A stretch of DNA of 64,000 bases from Clostridium tepidum (GCF_002008345.1 NZ_MRAE01000004.1:1-64000); one strand, 5' to 3'; shown: positions 42,137-50,271, counted from the first letter of the stretch. The notes: generated from the sequence alone by a model not told the origin. Numbers and translations are program-made.

Positions 42137-42176
42137 ATTCTTTGTTAGGTCGCGAGAGCGGAATAACAAAAAGCTA

Positions 42177-42251
42177 GGCTCCTTGGTCAAGCGGTTAAGA
42201 CACCACCCTTTCACGGTGGTAACAGGGGTTCGATTCCCCTAGGAGTCACCA
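42177..42251 (+). tRNA. tRNA-Glu(TTC), copy 1
   Basis: The acceptor stem GGCTCCT/AGGAGTC and the anticodon loop CTTTCAC closed by CCACC/GGTGG fit tRNA-Glu. The 3' CCA is encoded. It is 75 bases long. Confidence 0.97.
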
Positions 42252-42269
42252 TTTATTTATTGTATTAAT

Positions 42270-42345
42270 GGGCGCATAGCTCAGCTGGGAGAGCATCTGC
42301 CTTACAAGCAGGGGGTCACAGGTTCGAGCCCTGTTGTGCCCACCA
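42270..42345 (+). tRNA. tRNA-Val(TAC), copy 1
   Basis: The acceptor starts GGGCGCA, the anticodon loop is CTTACAA, and CCA is encoded. It is 76 bases long. Confidence 0.97.
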
Positions 42346-42354
42346 TTAATATAT

Positions 42355-42431
42355 GGCCCAGTGGCTCAGTTGGTTAGAGTGCCGGCCTGTCACGCCGGAG
42401 GTCGAGGGTTCGAGCCCCTTCTGGGTCGCCA
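42355..42431 (+). tRNA. tRNA-Asp(GTC), copy 1
   Basis: The anticodon stem CCGGC/GCCGG encloses the loop CTGTCAC, the acceptor is GGCCCAG/CTGGGTC, and CCA is encoded. It is 77 bases long. Confidence 0.97.
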
Positions 42432-42437
42432 TAATAT

Positions 42438-42513
42438 GCTGGCATGGCTCAATTGGCAGAGCAGCTGACTTGTAATCAGCAGGTTGTAGGTTCAAGTCCT
42501 ATTGCCAGCTCCA
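42438..42513 (+). tRNA. tRNA-Thr(TGT), copy 1
   Basis: The acceptor is GCTGGCA/TGCCAGC and the anticodon loop is CTTGTAA closed by GCTGA/TCAGC. CCA is encoded. Confidence 0.97.
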
Positions 42514-42518
42514 TATTA

Positions 42519-42593
42519 GGCTCCTTGGTCAAGCGGTTAAGACACCACCCTTTCACGGTGGTAACAGGGGTTCGATTCCCCTAGGAGTCACCA
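42519..42593 (+). tRNA. tRNA-Glu(TTC), copy 2
   Basis: It is identical in sequence to copy 1, including the encoded CCA. Confidence 0.97.
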
Positions 42594-42610
42594 TTTATTA
42601 TTGTATTAAT

Positions 42611-42686
42611 GGGCGCATAGCTCAGCTGGGAGAGCATCTGCCTTACAAGCAGGGGGTCACAGGTTCGAGCCCTGTTGTGCCCACCA
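42611..42686 (+). tRNA. tRNA-Val(TAC), copy 2
   Basis: It is identical to copy 1; the short spacer to tRNA-Asp is also conserved. Confidence 0.97.
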
Positions 42687-42695
42687 TTAATATAT

Positions 42696-42772
42696 GGCCC
42701 AGTGGCTCAGTTGGTTAGAGTGCCGGCCTGTCACGCCGGAGGTCGAGGGTTCGAGCCCCTTCTGGGTCGCCA
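42696..42772 (+). tRNA. tRNA-Asp(GTC), copy 2
   Basis: It is identical to copy 1. No Thr gene follows in this repeat unit. Confidence 0.97.
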
Positions 42773-42817
42773 TTTAAAATTAAATAAAATAACTAAAAAT
42801 AACAAGTATGACACTAT

Positions 42818-42892
42818 GGCCCCTTGGTCAAGCGGTCAAGACACCACCCTTTCACGGTGGTAACAGGGGTTCGATTCCCCTAGGGGTCACCA
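42818..42892 (+). tRNA. tRNA-Glu(TTC), copy 3 (variant)
   Basis: It has the same anticodon arm as the other copies, but the acceptor stem is GGCCCCT/AGGGGTC: a T-to-C change in the 5' strand is matched by A-to-G in the 3' strand. One further T-to-C change is in the D loop (GCGGTCAAG). CCA is encoded. Confidence 0.97.
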
Positions 42893-42910
42893 TTTGTTAT
42901 TTTTTTTAAT

Positions 42911-42986
42911 GGGCGCATAGCTCAGCTGGGAGAGCATCTGCCTTACAAGCAGGGGGTCACAGGTTCGAGCCCTGTTGTGCCCACCA
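42911..42986 (+). tRNA. tRNA-Val(TAC), copy 3
   Basis: It is identical to copies 1 and 2. Confidence 0.97.
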
Positions 42987-42995
42987 TTAATATAT

Positions 42996-43072
42996 GGCCC
43001 AGTGGCTCAGTTGGTTAGAGTGCCGGCCTGTCACGCCGGAGGTCGAGGGTTCGAGCCCCTTCTGGGTCGCCA
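42996..43072 (+). tRNA. tRNA-Asp(GTC), copy 3
   Basis: It is identical to copies 1 and 2. Confidence 0.97.
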
Positions 43073-43078
43073 TAATAT

Positions 43079-43154
43079 GCTGGCATGGCTCAATTGGCAG
43101 AGCAGCTGACTTGTAATCAGCAGGTTGTAGGTTCAAGTCCTATTGCCAGCTCCA
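43079..43154 (+). tRNA. tRNA-Thr(TGT), copy 2
   Basis: It is identical to Thr copy 1, with the same six-base spacer after tRNA-Asp. Confidence 0.97.
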
Positions 43155-43220
43155 TTTTAAAGAACTATGTGCTTTCAAAAGTGATTGTATATAGTTTTTA
43201 TTATTTATTATACATATAAA

Positions 43221-43250
43221 ATAAAGTAGCTAGATTTCTAGCTACTTTAT
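43221..43250. terminator. Bidirectional terminator, tRNA array/dnaI convergence
   Basis: A perfect 13-base-pair stem ATAAAGTAGCTAG/CTAGCTACTTTAT (43221-43233 and 43238-43250) lies between the last tRNA and the end of the minus-strand loader gene, overlapping that gene's stop codon. Confidence 0.85.
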
Positions 43251-44224
43251 TTATTTTGTATGTTTTTTTGTATTCTTATATCATCACAATAAAATTTAAA
43301 TAATGTAAAATTTCCAAGAAGTCGTGAGGATATTCTCTCAGAGTAATTTTTTAAAATTGATTCTATACTATAGTTTGATGATATTATCATTTTTTTTCTT
43401 AAAAGAAGTTTTTTATTTATGAAATTAAATAGCTCTACTTTTGAAAACTCATTTATTGATTCTGTACCTAAATCATCTATTATAAGTAAATCACAGTTAA
43501 TAAGAATATCTTCTAAGTGGTTATCATTGTTGAATTTAATAGATCTCAAGTTTTGTATTAATTCATCAGCGGTTCTATAAACTACAAAATTACCTCTATC
43601 TAAAAGTTCTTTGGCGATACAATTAGATAAAAATGTTTTACCTGTACCTGCAGTACCAATAAACATAAAATTTTCATCTGTATTATTAAAGTTTTCTATA
43701 AAATGCCACATTTTATTTAAGATTTTTTCTATATTTTTCCGTGGTGTATCAGAATGAAAATCTGTTTTTTCATTAGAGAAGTATTCAAAGTTAAAATTAC
43801 TAAAATTGTTTGTTTTAAGTAGATGTTTTAAATCTGAATTTTTGTAATATAGCTTTATTAATTTTTGCTTATAACAGGAACATTTTTTATTATTTACAAA
43901 ACCTGTATCTTTACACTTATTACAATTATAGTGCATTTCTAGAAAGTTCATATCATATCCATTACTAACAAGAAGTTCAGATTTTTTTACTCTTAAGTCA
44001 GTTATTTTATTTTTTACTATATTAACATATTCTTCTGATTTTTCAGGATTTTTCAATATGTTTATAGACATTTCTATGGAAAGTTTAGCTATTTCTTCTT
44101 CAATTTCTAATACACTAGGTAATTTTTCTTTTATTTCTTTTCTTCTATTTTTTAGTGCTAAAGATTCTTTTTCTCTAATTTTTTCATATTCCTTTAGGAT
44201 TTCTGATTTATAACCTTTAATCAT
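43247..44224 (-). CDS. dnaI: DnaI/DnaC-like helicase loader ATPase
   Basis: This 325-residue primosomal ATPase is inferred to load the DnaB helicase. The N-terminal coiled-coil half (1-105) is followed by a zinc-ribbon-like CNKCKDTGFVNNKKCSC. The AAA+ domain has Walker A GTAGTGKT and Walker B LLIIDDLG. A C-terminal SSNYSIESILKNYSERISSRL segment holds sensor and arginine-finger residues. It overlaps the DnaD-like gene by eight bases. The pair is head-on to replication. Confidence 0.88.
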   Translation of the reverse strand: MIKGYKSEILKEYEKIREKESLALKNRRKEIKEKLPSVLEIEEEIAKLSIEMSINILKNPEKSEEYVNIVKNKITDLRVKKSELLVSNGYDMNFLEMHYNCNKCKDTGFVNNKKCSCYKQKLIKLYYKNSDLKHLLKTNNFSNFNFEYFSNEKTDFHSDTPRKNIEKILNKMWHFIENFNNTDENFMFIGTAGTGKTFLSNCIAKELLDRGNFVVYRTADELIQNLRSIKFNNDNHLEDILINCDLLIIDDLGTESINEFSKVELFNFINKKLLLRKKMIISSNYSIESILKNYSERISSRLLGNFTLFKFYCDDIRIQKNIQNK

Positions 44225-45203
44225 TGTTATCCCATCCTAATAATTTTTTTTCTAGTTCTTCAAAATCATAATTTCTTTGTTCAAAATCATTAAACTTGTC
44301 TTTTTTAACAGGAGTACTGTAATTTTTATTTTCTTTTTTATATGTTTTTTTATTATTATCTTTTAATGCAACATCCTGTAAGGTTTTTAATCCATCTTTA
44401 TACCAACTACTTAATATACCATCAATATATTTAAAGTCTCCTTTATTTATTCTTTGAAAGCAAATATCACAAGCTTTAAAGATAACATCTAAAGGGAAAT
44501 TATATATATTAATCCATTTATCTAAAATTTCTTCTTGGGGTTTCATTATTTCTCCATCTTTTGCACCTAAATAATTTAAAATTTTTCTTATCTTAATCCA
44601 TTTATCTTCATGTTTTTTGATATACATTTGTGCATCATCTATAGTTTGGATTTTAGCATCAAACCATCCTAAAGCTATTTTTTCTATGTATCTCCAGTCA
44701 GTTTTTCCTTTAGACACACAATATTGAATTAATAATAAAATTATTTCAGGAGAAAAATTATAATCTTTTATCCATTCTATATAAACAGTCATTTCTTTAG
44801 AAGACAAAGGACGAGATAAAAGCTTTTCTATATCTTGGAGCATATCTTTAACAGAATTATTATTTAATTCTTCTAATAAATTTATATTATCTTGAGATTC
44901 TTTATTATCTTCTAAGTTTAAAAATTCTATATTATAATTACCCATATTATCTATAGCTTGTATTTTTATTACGCCTTCATCATTCCAAAAATTCCAAGCA
45001 TTCATTACATCGGTTTGTAATAAATGTAGTGTACTAGCTATTATTTCAGAGCTTACACCTATTTCCCCAGACATACAATATTTTAGCCCTAGAAGATATA
45101 CTTTTACGAATTCTCCACGGGCTTTAGGCATAAATTTATCTATGAAAATATTACTTACAGGAGTATAATTCCAATTATTGTTCTTAAATACAAAAGTACT
45201 CAA
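44217..45203 (-). CDS. DnaD domain primosomal protein
   Basis: This 328-residue protein has an N-terminal winged-helix-type DDBH1 region (about 1-90, FMPKARGEFVKVYLLGLKYCMSGE) and two DnaD-like DDBH2 modules (about 110-185 and 200-275). The second ends in YIDGILSSWYKDGLKTLQDV, the conserved YxxxI/V-W motif. In Firmicutes, DnaB- and DnaD-type proteins bring DnaI and the helicase to DnaA-bound origins. The start is TTG 45203, directly after a small palindrome over its ribosome-binding site. It could be the counterpart of Bacillus DnaB or DnaD. Confidence 0.85.
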   Translation of the reverse strand: MSTFVFKNNNWNYTPVSNIFIDKFMPKARGEFVKVYLLGLKYCMSGEIGVSSEIIASTLHLLQTDVMNAWNFWNDEGVIKIQAIDNMGNYNIEFLNLEDNKESQDNINLLEELNNNSVKDMLQDIEKLLSRPLSSKEMTVYIEWIKDYNFSPEIILLLIQYCVSKGKTDWRYIEKIALGWFDAKIQTIDDAQMYIKKHEDKWIKIRKILNYLGAKDGEIMKPQEEILDKWINIYNFPLDVIFKACDICFQRINKGDFKYIDGILSSWYKDGLKTLQDVALKDNNKKTYKKENKNYSTPVKKDKFNDFEQRNYDFEELEKKLLGWDNND

Positions 45204-45216
45204 AGGTGAATCACCT
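45204..45216 (-). promoter_or_regulatory. Palindrome over the DnaD-gene ribosome-binding site
   Basis: AGGTGATTCACCT read on the minus strand is a 13-base palindrome whose first half is the ribosome-binding site; the TTG start codon follows immediately. A six-base-pair hairpin would need a tight loop, so its effect is uncertain. Confidence 0.45.
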
Positions 45217-45244
45217 ACCTTTTGATTATTATTAACATTAATAC

Positions 45245-45273
45245 ATTATATCAAACTATAAATATTATTACAA
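45245..45273 (-). promoter_or_regulatory. Promoter of the dnaD-dnaI operon
   Basis: TTGTAA (45273-45268), 17 bases and TATAAT (45250-45245) on the minus strand, 42 bases from the start codon. Confidence 0.7.
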
Positions 45274-45383
45274 TAATAGTAGTACTAGGAGCCAATTATG
45301 CACATAATTAAAAATAGTAATAAAACATATTAATTTGGGAATATTAAAGAATGTATTTTATAAAAATTAAAAAGGGTGATATT

Positions 45384-46319
45384 TTGAGTAAACATATATG
45401 GGAAAGACTTATTTTATTATTATCTATAGGGGGGACCATTTTAGTTGGAGTATATGCTTATATTTGTATTAAGCCTAATGCTTATGAGGTATTAGTAAAT
45501 AATAATCCTGTAGCATACGTGGAGAATAAAGAAGATTTTAATAAAATATATAAAGAAGTAGAAAATAACATAAAAAAAAGATTTAATTTAGACATGAAAG
45601 ATAATATAGAGTTTAAGGATATAAAAGTAAAAGGAGATATATTTACAAGTAGTGCCTTTATAAAAAAATCTATATTAGAAAATTCTAATATAAAAGTAAC
45701 AGCTTTAAAGATTAAGTTTCAGGATGAATTTTTAGGAATATTATTAAATAAAAAAGAAATTCAAGATTTAAATAAAATAATAAATAAAAAATACTCTGTA
45801 AATGTAATAGAACATATAAAAATAAAAAAAGATAGTGTACCAGTTGCACAAGTAAATACTATAGATGAAATTGCAACAAATATATCTAAATCAAAAAAAT
45901 TGAAAAATATAATAAACAATAACAAGCTATCAAGAGGAGGAAGAAATGATGAAATAGTTTTAGCAATGCCAACTAATGGATGTATAACATCTAAATTTGG
46001 TAAAAGGTGGGGTAGGTTTCATAAAGGAATAGATATAGGTGCTCCTAGTGGAAATTCTATATATTGCAGTTTAGATGGTAAAGTTATATATTCTGGTTGG
46101 GAAGAAGGGTATGGAAAGGTTGTGAAAGTAAAACATAGATGTGAATTTACTACTATATATGCACATTGTAGTAGTTTAAATGTTAAGGTAGGTCAATATA
46201 TTAAGAAAGGAGAAAAGATAGCAGAAGTAGGTAGTACAGGAAGAAGTACTGGACCTCATGTGCATTTTGAATTAAGAAAAAATAATGAACCTTGCAATCC
46301 ATTGATTTATATAAAATGA
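45384..46319 (+). CDS. M23 family metallopeptidase, membrane anchored
   Basis: This protein of about 311 residues has one N-terminal membrane segment (about 7-29, signal-anchor-like), an extracytoplasmic region rich in Lys, Asn and Ile, and a C-terminal LytM/M23 domain. Zinc ligands are visible: HKGID (HxxxD) and HVHFE (HxH), with YAHCSS between. It probably cleaves peptidoglycan cross-bridges at the cell surface. TTG 45384 is preferred because AAAGGGTG lies nine bases upstream; an ATG at 45351 is open but lacks a ribosome-binding site. Confidence 0.88.
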   Translation: MSKHIWERLILLLSIGGTILVGVYAYICIKPNAYEVLVNNNPVAYVENKEDFNKIYKEVENNIKKRFNLDMKDNIEFKDIKVKGDIFTSSAFIKKSILENSNIKVTALKIKFQDEFLGILLNKKEIQDLNKIINKKYSVNVIEHIKIKKDSVPVAQVNTIDEIATNISKSKKLKNIINNNKLSRGGRNDEIVLAMPTNGCITSKFGKRWGRFHKGIDIGAPSGNSIYCSLDGKVIYSGWEEGYGKVVKVKHRCEFTTIYAHCSSLNVKVGQYIKKGEKIAEVGSTGRSTGPHVHFELRKNNEPCNPLIYIK

Positions 46320-46338
46320 TATATGTATTATGATAATA

Positions 46339-46376
46339 AAAAAATATCACTGTTATTGACAGTGATATTTTTTTAT
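46339..46376 (+). terminator. Terminator before the fab cluster
   Basis: The stem ATATCACTGT/ACAGTGATAT with a TATTG loop and T run ends the M23 gene. Its 3' arm contains the -35 element of the fab promoter. Confidence 0.85.
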
Positions 46377-46384
46377 TATATACT
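46356..46384 (+). promoter_or_regulatory. fab operon promoter
   Basis: TTGACA (46356-46361), 17 bases and TATACT (46379-46384). Transcription should start near 46391, inside the first FabT-type box. Confidence 0.82.
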
Positions 46385-46412
46385 TTGACTATCAAAATAT
46401 TTGATTATCAAA
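46384..46412. promoter_or_regulatory. Tandem FabT-type operators
   Basis: TTTGACTATCAAA (46384-46396) and TTTGATTATCAAA (46400-46412) are two copies of the TTTGA-N3-TCAAA palindrome recognised by FabT in lactic acid bacteria, 16 bases apart centre to centre. The first overlaps the last base of the -10 element and the predicted start, so binding would block the promoter. A fabT homologue is the second gene downstream. Confidence 0.88.
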
Positions 46413-46431
46413 AAAGTGAGGAGAAAAGGAA

Positions 46432-47490
46432 ATGGGGTTTAAACCTTTAAAAATAGGAAATTTAATCTCTAATATCCCTATAATTCAAGGTGGTATGGGA
46501 ATAGGTATATCAGGATATAATTTAGCATCAGCAGTAGCAAATGCAGGAGCCATTGGTATAATATCTGCAGCTCAAATAGGATATAGAGAAAAAGATTTTA
46601 AAACTAATACTAAAGAAGCTAATATAAGAGCATTAAGAAAAGAGATAAGGAAAGCAAGAAATCTATCACCAGAAGGAATTATTGGTGTAAATATAATGGT
46701 AGCTATGAACAATTATGAGGAATTAGTTAATGTTTGTTTAGAAGAAAATATAGATATAATAATTTCTGGAGCTGGATTACCATTGAAATTACCCCAATAT
46801 ACAAAAAACACAAATATTAAAATAGCCCCTATAGTTTCTTCTAAAAAAGCCACAACCATAATTATAAAACAATGGATTAAAAAGTATGATAAATTACCAG
46901 ATTTAATAATTGTAGAAGGACCATTAGCTGGGGGACATCTTGGATTTAAATATGATGATTTAAACAATAAAGATATGAGTTTGGATAATATTTTAAAAGA
47001 TGTTTTAAAAGAAGTAAAAATTTATGAAGATAAATTTCAGACTAATATACCTGTAATAGCAGCAGGTGGTATATATGAAGGAAAAGATATAAAGAAGTTT
47101 CTAGAATTAGGGGCTAGTGGTGTCCAAATGGCAACAAGATTTATAGCTACTAAAGAGTGTGATGCTCATATTAATTTTAAGAAAGCGTTTATTAATTGCA
47201 GGGAGCAAGATATAAAAATAATTAATAGCCCTGTAGGACTGCCTGGAAGAGCTATAAACAATAATTTTGTAAATAAAGTATGCAATGGTAGGATAAATCC
47301 AGAATTTTGTTTTAAATGTTTGAAAAATTGCAATCCTAAAGAAACTCCTTATTGTATATCTAAAGCATTGATAGAAGCAGTAAAAGGTAATCTAGAAGAA
47401 GGATTAATTTTTACAGGAATTAATGGATACAAAATAAATAAAATTACAACTGTACAAGATTTAATAAGGGAATTAATGGAGAATATATAA
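46432..47490 (+). CDS. FabK/nitronate monooxygenase-like flavoprotein
   Basis: This 352-residue FMN TIM-barrel protein has IIQGGMGIGISGYNLASAVANAG at the N-terminus and the active-site GPLAGGHLG. It is related to FabK, but it is longer and has a C-terminal Cys cluster (FCFKCLKNC, then PYC) after residue 285. It is first in the fab operon, before fabT, an order known in several clostridia. It may be a nitronate monooxygenase or an accessory reductase. A second, typical FabK follows at 49345. Confidence 0.85.
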   Translation: MGFKPLKIGNLISNIPIIQGGMGIGISGYNLASAVANAGAIGIISAAQIGYREKDFKTNTKEANIRALRKEIRKARNLSPEGIIGVNIMVAMNNYEELVNVCLEENIDIIISGAGLPLKLPQYTKNTNIKIAPIVSSKKATTIIIKQWIKKYDKLPDLIIVEGPLAGGHLGFKYDDLNNKDMSLDNILKDVLKEVKIYEDKFQTNIPVIAAGGIYEGKDIKKFLELGASGVQMATRFIATKECDAHINFKKAFINCREQDIKIINSPVGLPGRAINNNFVNKVCNGRINPEFCFKCLKNCNPKETPYCISKALIEAVKGNLEEGLIFTGINGYKINKITTVQDLIRELMENI

Positions 47491-47505
47491 GAAAGGGGTG
47501 ATTTT

Positions 47506-47982
47506 TTGAGTAAATCAATAAATATTTTAAATGAACTTTTAGTAGACACTTTTAATGATATATTAACTATTGAGCAACGAGCCCTACAATCAGGTATATT
47601 TAAGGATATATCTGTTACAGAGATACATACTATTGAAGCCATTGGTATGTATAAGCCTAGGACCATGTCACAAGTAGCTATGGATTTAGGTATAACTGTA
47701 GGTACTTTAACTACTGCTGTAAATAATCTTGTAAAAAAAGAATATGTGGAAAGAAAAAGAAGTGAAGAAGATAGAAGGATTGTTCAAATTAAATTAACTA
47801 AAAAAGGGAAATTAGCATATAGGATTCATGAGAAGTTTCATAGCGATATGATTAGGGCTACTATAGAAGGCTTAACAGAAGAAGAAGAAAAAATACTTAT
47901 AAAATCTTTAGATAAATTAAATAACTTTTTTAAAGAAAAGTATCATTTAAATAAAGTTAATAAGGAGAAAAATAATGAGTAA
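47506..47982 (+). CDS. fabT: MarR-family transcriptional regulator FabT
   Basis: This 158-residue winged-helix regulator of the MarR family has TMSQVAMDLGITVGTLTTAVNNLVKKEYVERKR as its DNA-binding core. Position before fabH and the two palindromic boxes on the operon promoter identify it as FabT, which represses fatty-acid synthesis with long-chain acyl-ACP as corepressor in streptococci. It starts with TTG at 47506 and overlaps fabH by eight bases. Confidence 0.9.
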   Translation: MSKSINILNELLVDTFNDILTIEQRALQSGIFKDISVTEIHTIEAIGMYKPRTMSQVAMDLGITVGTLTTAVNNLVKKEYVERKRSEEDRRIVQIKLTKKGKLAYRIHEKFHSDMIRATIEGLTEEEEKILIKSLDKLNNFFKEKYHLNKVNKEKNNE

Positions 47983-48955
47983 TATTAGTGTTATTGGAAC
48001 TGGAAGTTATGTACCTAATAATATTATTACTAATGATTTTTTATCAACTATAGTAGACACTAATGATGAATGGATAAGAAGTAGAACAGGTATACTAGAG
48101 AGAAGGATTTCCAAAGGTGAAGACACCATTTATATGGCAACAGAATCTGCAAAAGCAGCCATTAAAAATGCAAATATAGATGTTAAAGATTTAGATTTGA
48201 TAATTGTAGCTACTTTGACTCCAGATAATTTCATGCCTTCTACTGCTTGTAGTATTCAAAAAAATATAGGTGCTATAAATGCTTTGTGTTTTGATATATC
48301 TGCAGCTTGTTCAGGTTTTATATATGGACTTGAGATAGCCTATTCTATGTTAAAAAATAGTTCAAGAAATAAGGCTTTAATAATAGGAGCTGAAAATCTA
48401 TCTAAAATAGTTAATTGGAAAGATAGAAACACTTGCGTATTATTTGGAGATGGAGCAGGAGCTGCTATATTAAGTAAAACTCAAGAAGAAGGAATATTGG
48501 CCTTTCATTCTGGATCAAATGGATCAAAAGGAGAAAATCTTACTTGTGAAGCTTTAAGAGCAAATAATATTTTTAATGGGAATAATGTTTTTGAGTCTAA
48601 TAGTTTTATAAAAATGAATGGTAAAGAAATATTCAAATTTGCCGTCGGTGCAATGAGTGAAACTATTTGTAATATACAAGAAAAAACTAAATGGGATTTA
48701 AGCGAAGTTAAGTATATTATATCTCATCAAGCTAATTCTAGAATAATAGAGTATACATCTAAAAAACTTAATGTAGATAAAAACAAATTTTATATTAATT
48801 TAGATAAGTATGGTAATACATCTGCAGCAAGTATACCTATAGCTATGGATGAAATGAATAAAAAAGGACTATTAAATAAAGAAGATAAGATTATATTAGT
48901 AGGTTTTGGTGGTGGTCTAACCTTTGGTGGGACGGCTATCATATGGAGTATTTAA
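47975..48955 (+). CDS. fabH: Beta-ketoacyl-ACP synthase III
   Basis: This condensing enzyme starts chains from acyl-CoA and malonyl-ACP. It has 326 residues. The catalytic triad is Cys112 (DISAACSGF), His in ISHQANSR and Asn in YGNTSAASIP. The start overlaps the fabT stop, implying coupling. Substrate preference (acetyl- or branched-chain CoA) cannot be read from the sequence alone. Confidence 0.96.
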   Translation: MSNISVIGTGSYVPNNIITNDFLSTIVDTNDEWIRSRTGILERRISKGEDTIYMATESAKAAIKNANIDVKDLDLIIVATLTPDNFMPSTACSIQKNIGAINALCFDISAACSGFIYGLEIAYSMLKNSSRNKALIIGAENLSKIVNWKDRNTCVLFGDGAGAAILSKTQEEGILAFHSGSNGSKGENLTCEALRANNIFNGNNVFESNSFIKMNGKEIFKFAVGAMSETICNIQEKTKWDLSEVKYIISHQANSRIIEYTSKKLNVDKNKFYINLDKYGNTSAASIPIAMDEMNKKGLLNKEDKIILVGFGGGLTFGGTAIIWSI

Positions 48956-48995
48956 TAAAAAATAAAATAAATATTAAATTTAGGAGGAAAATATT

Positions 48996-49220
48996 ATGGT
49001 ATTTGAAAAAGTGAAAAACATTATAGTAGAGCAGTTAGGATTAGATGAGGAAGAAGTTAAATTAGAAACATCTTTTGAAGATTTAGGGGTAGATTCTCTT
49101 GATTTATTTCAAATAATAATAGAGATAGAAGAAGCATTTGATATACAAGTAGAAGAGGCAGAAAAAATAAAGACTGTAGAAGAAGCAGTAAAATATGTTG
49201 AAGGTAAAATAGAAAAATAA
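48996..49220 (+). CDS. acpP: Acyl carrier protein
   Basis: This 74-residue acidic protein has the phosphopantetheine site Ser34 in GVDSLDLFQ. It is the carrier for all fab intermediates. AGGAGG precedes the ATG. It is followed by a hairpin without a T run, which may separate its mRNA from that of fabK. Confidence 0.97.
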   Translation: MVFEKVKNIIVEQLGLDEEEVKLETSFEDLGVDSLDLFQIIIEIEEAFDIQVEEAEKIKTVEEAVKYVEGKIEK

Positions 49221-49234
49221 AAATTCATAAAAAA

Positions 49235-49253
49235 GGGCCATCAAAGATGGTCC
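49235..49253 (+). promoter_or_regulatory. Hairpin between acpP and fabK
   Basis: The stem GGGCCATC/GATGGTCC (one G-U pair, 3-base loop) lacks a T run. It looks like a processing or stability element after acpP rather than a full terminator. Confidence 0.55.
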
Positions 49254-49344
49254 ATAAAATTAAATTTTAGAAACATATTAATTATAGCATATAAATATTC
49301 AACAATAAACTATTGATTTAAGATTCTAGGGAGGAATTAAAACT

Positions 49345-50271
49345 ATGAAAAAATCCATATTTTCTGAAATGGTTGGAATAAAATATCCTATCATTCAAGG
49401 TGGAATGGCATGGATTGCTGATAGTTCATTAGCCGCAGCAGTTTCTAATGCAGGAGGTCTTGGGATAATAACAGGAAATGCACCAGTAGAATGGGTTAGG
49501 CAAGAAATAAGAAAGGCAAAAGAATTAACAGATAAACCTTTTGGAGTAAATATAATGCTTTTATCAGAAACAGCAGATGAGATAGCTCAAATGGTGTGTG
49601 ATGAGGGAGTAAAAGTAGTTACTACTGGAGCTGGGAATCCAGGAAAGTATATAAAAAAGTGGAAGGAACATGGAATAATTGTAATCCCTGTAGTTGCTTC
49701 TGTAGCTTTAGCTAAGAGGATGGAAAAATCAGGAGTAGATGCCATAATAGCAGAAGGTTGCGAATCTGGTGGTCATGTTGGAGAATTAACAACAATGGCA
49801 TTAATACCCCAGGTAGTTGATTCTGTAGATATACCTGTTATAGCAGCAGGAGGAATCGGTGATGGCAGAGGTGTAGCAGCTAGTTTTATGTTGGGAGCAG
49901 ATGCTGTTCAAGTAGGAACTAGATTTTTAGTAGCAACAGAATGTACTGTTCATGAAAATTATAAAAATAAAGTTATAAAAGCTAAAGATATAGATACACA
50001 AGTTACAGGTAGACCAACAGGACATCCTGTTAGAATTATAAGAAACAAATTATCTAGGAAATTTCAAATGTTAGAAAAAGAAGGTGCTCCTTTGGATAAA
50101 TTTGAAGAATTGGGGAGAGGAGCGTTAAGAAAAGCGGTAAGAGATGGAGATATTGACAATGGTTCTGTTATGGCAGGTCAAATTGCAGGACTTATAAATA
50201 AAGAACAAACTTGCAGTGAAATTATAGAGGAAATGTTTAGTCAAGCATATTCATTATTAAATTATAAATAA
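49345..50271 (+). CDS. fabK: Enoyl-ACP reductase II (FMN-dependent)
   Basis: This is the triclosan-insensitive FabK that reduces trans-2-enoyl-ACP with NAD(P)H and FMN. It has 308 residues. The N-terminus has IIQGGMAWIADSSLAAAVSNAGG, the catalytic His144 is in CESGGHVGEL, and IAAGGIGDGRG and GTRFLVATEC complete the FMN site. It is the only enoyl reductase of the cluster; no fabI or fabL is present. GGGAGG precedes the ATG. Confidence 0.95.
   Translation: MKKSIFSEMVGIKYPIIQGGMAWIADSSLAAAVSNAGGLGIITGNAPVEWVRQEIRKAKELTDKPFGVNIMLLSETADEIAQMVCDEGVKVVTTGAGNPGKYIKKWKEHGIIVIPVVASVALAKRMEKSGVDAIIAEGCESGGHVGELTTMALIPQVVDSVDIPVIAAGGIGDGRGVAASFMLGADAVQVGTRFLVATECTVHENYKNKVIKAKDIDTQVTGRPTGHPVRIIRNKLSRKFQMLEKEGAPLDKFEELGRGALRKAVRDGDIDNGSVMAGQIAGLINKEQTCSEIIEEMFSQAYSLLNYK

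Noticed and set aside
42675-42863. 62-codon open frame across the tRNA array
   Set aside because: It is made of tRNA-Asp and tRNA-Glu gene sequence.
42177-43154. Regular repeats considered as a CRISPR array
   Set aside because: The repeats are tRNA genes with correct arms and anticodons, and there are no cas genes nearby.
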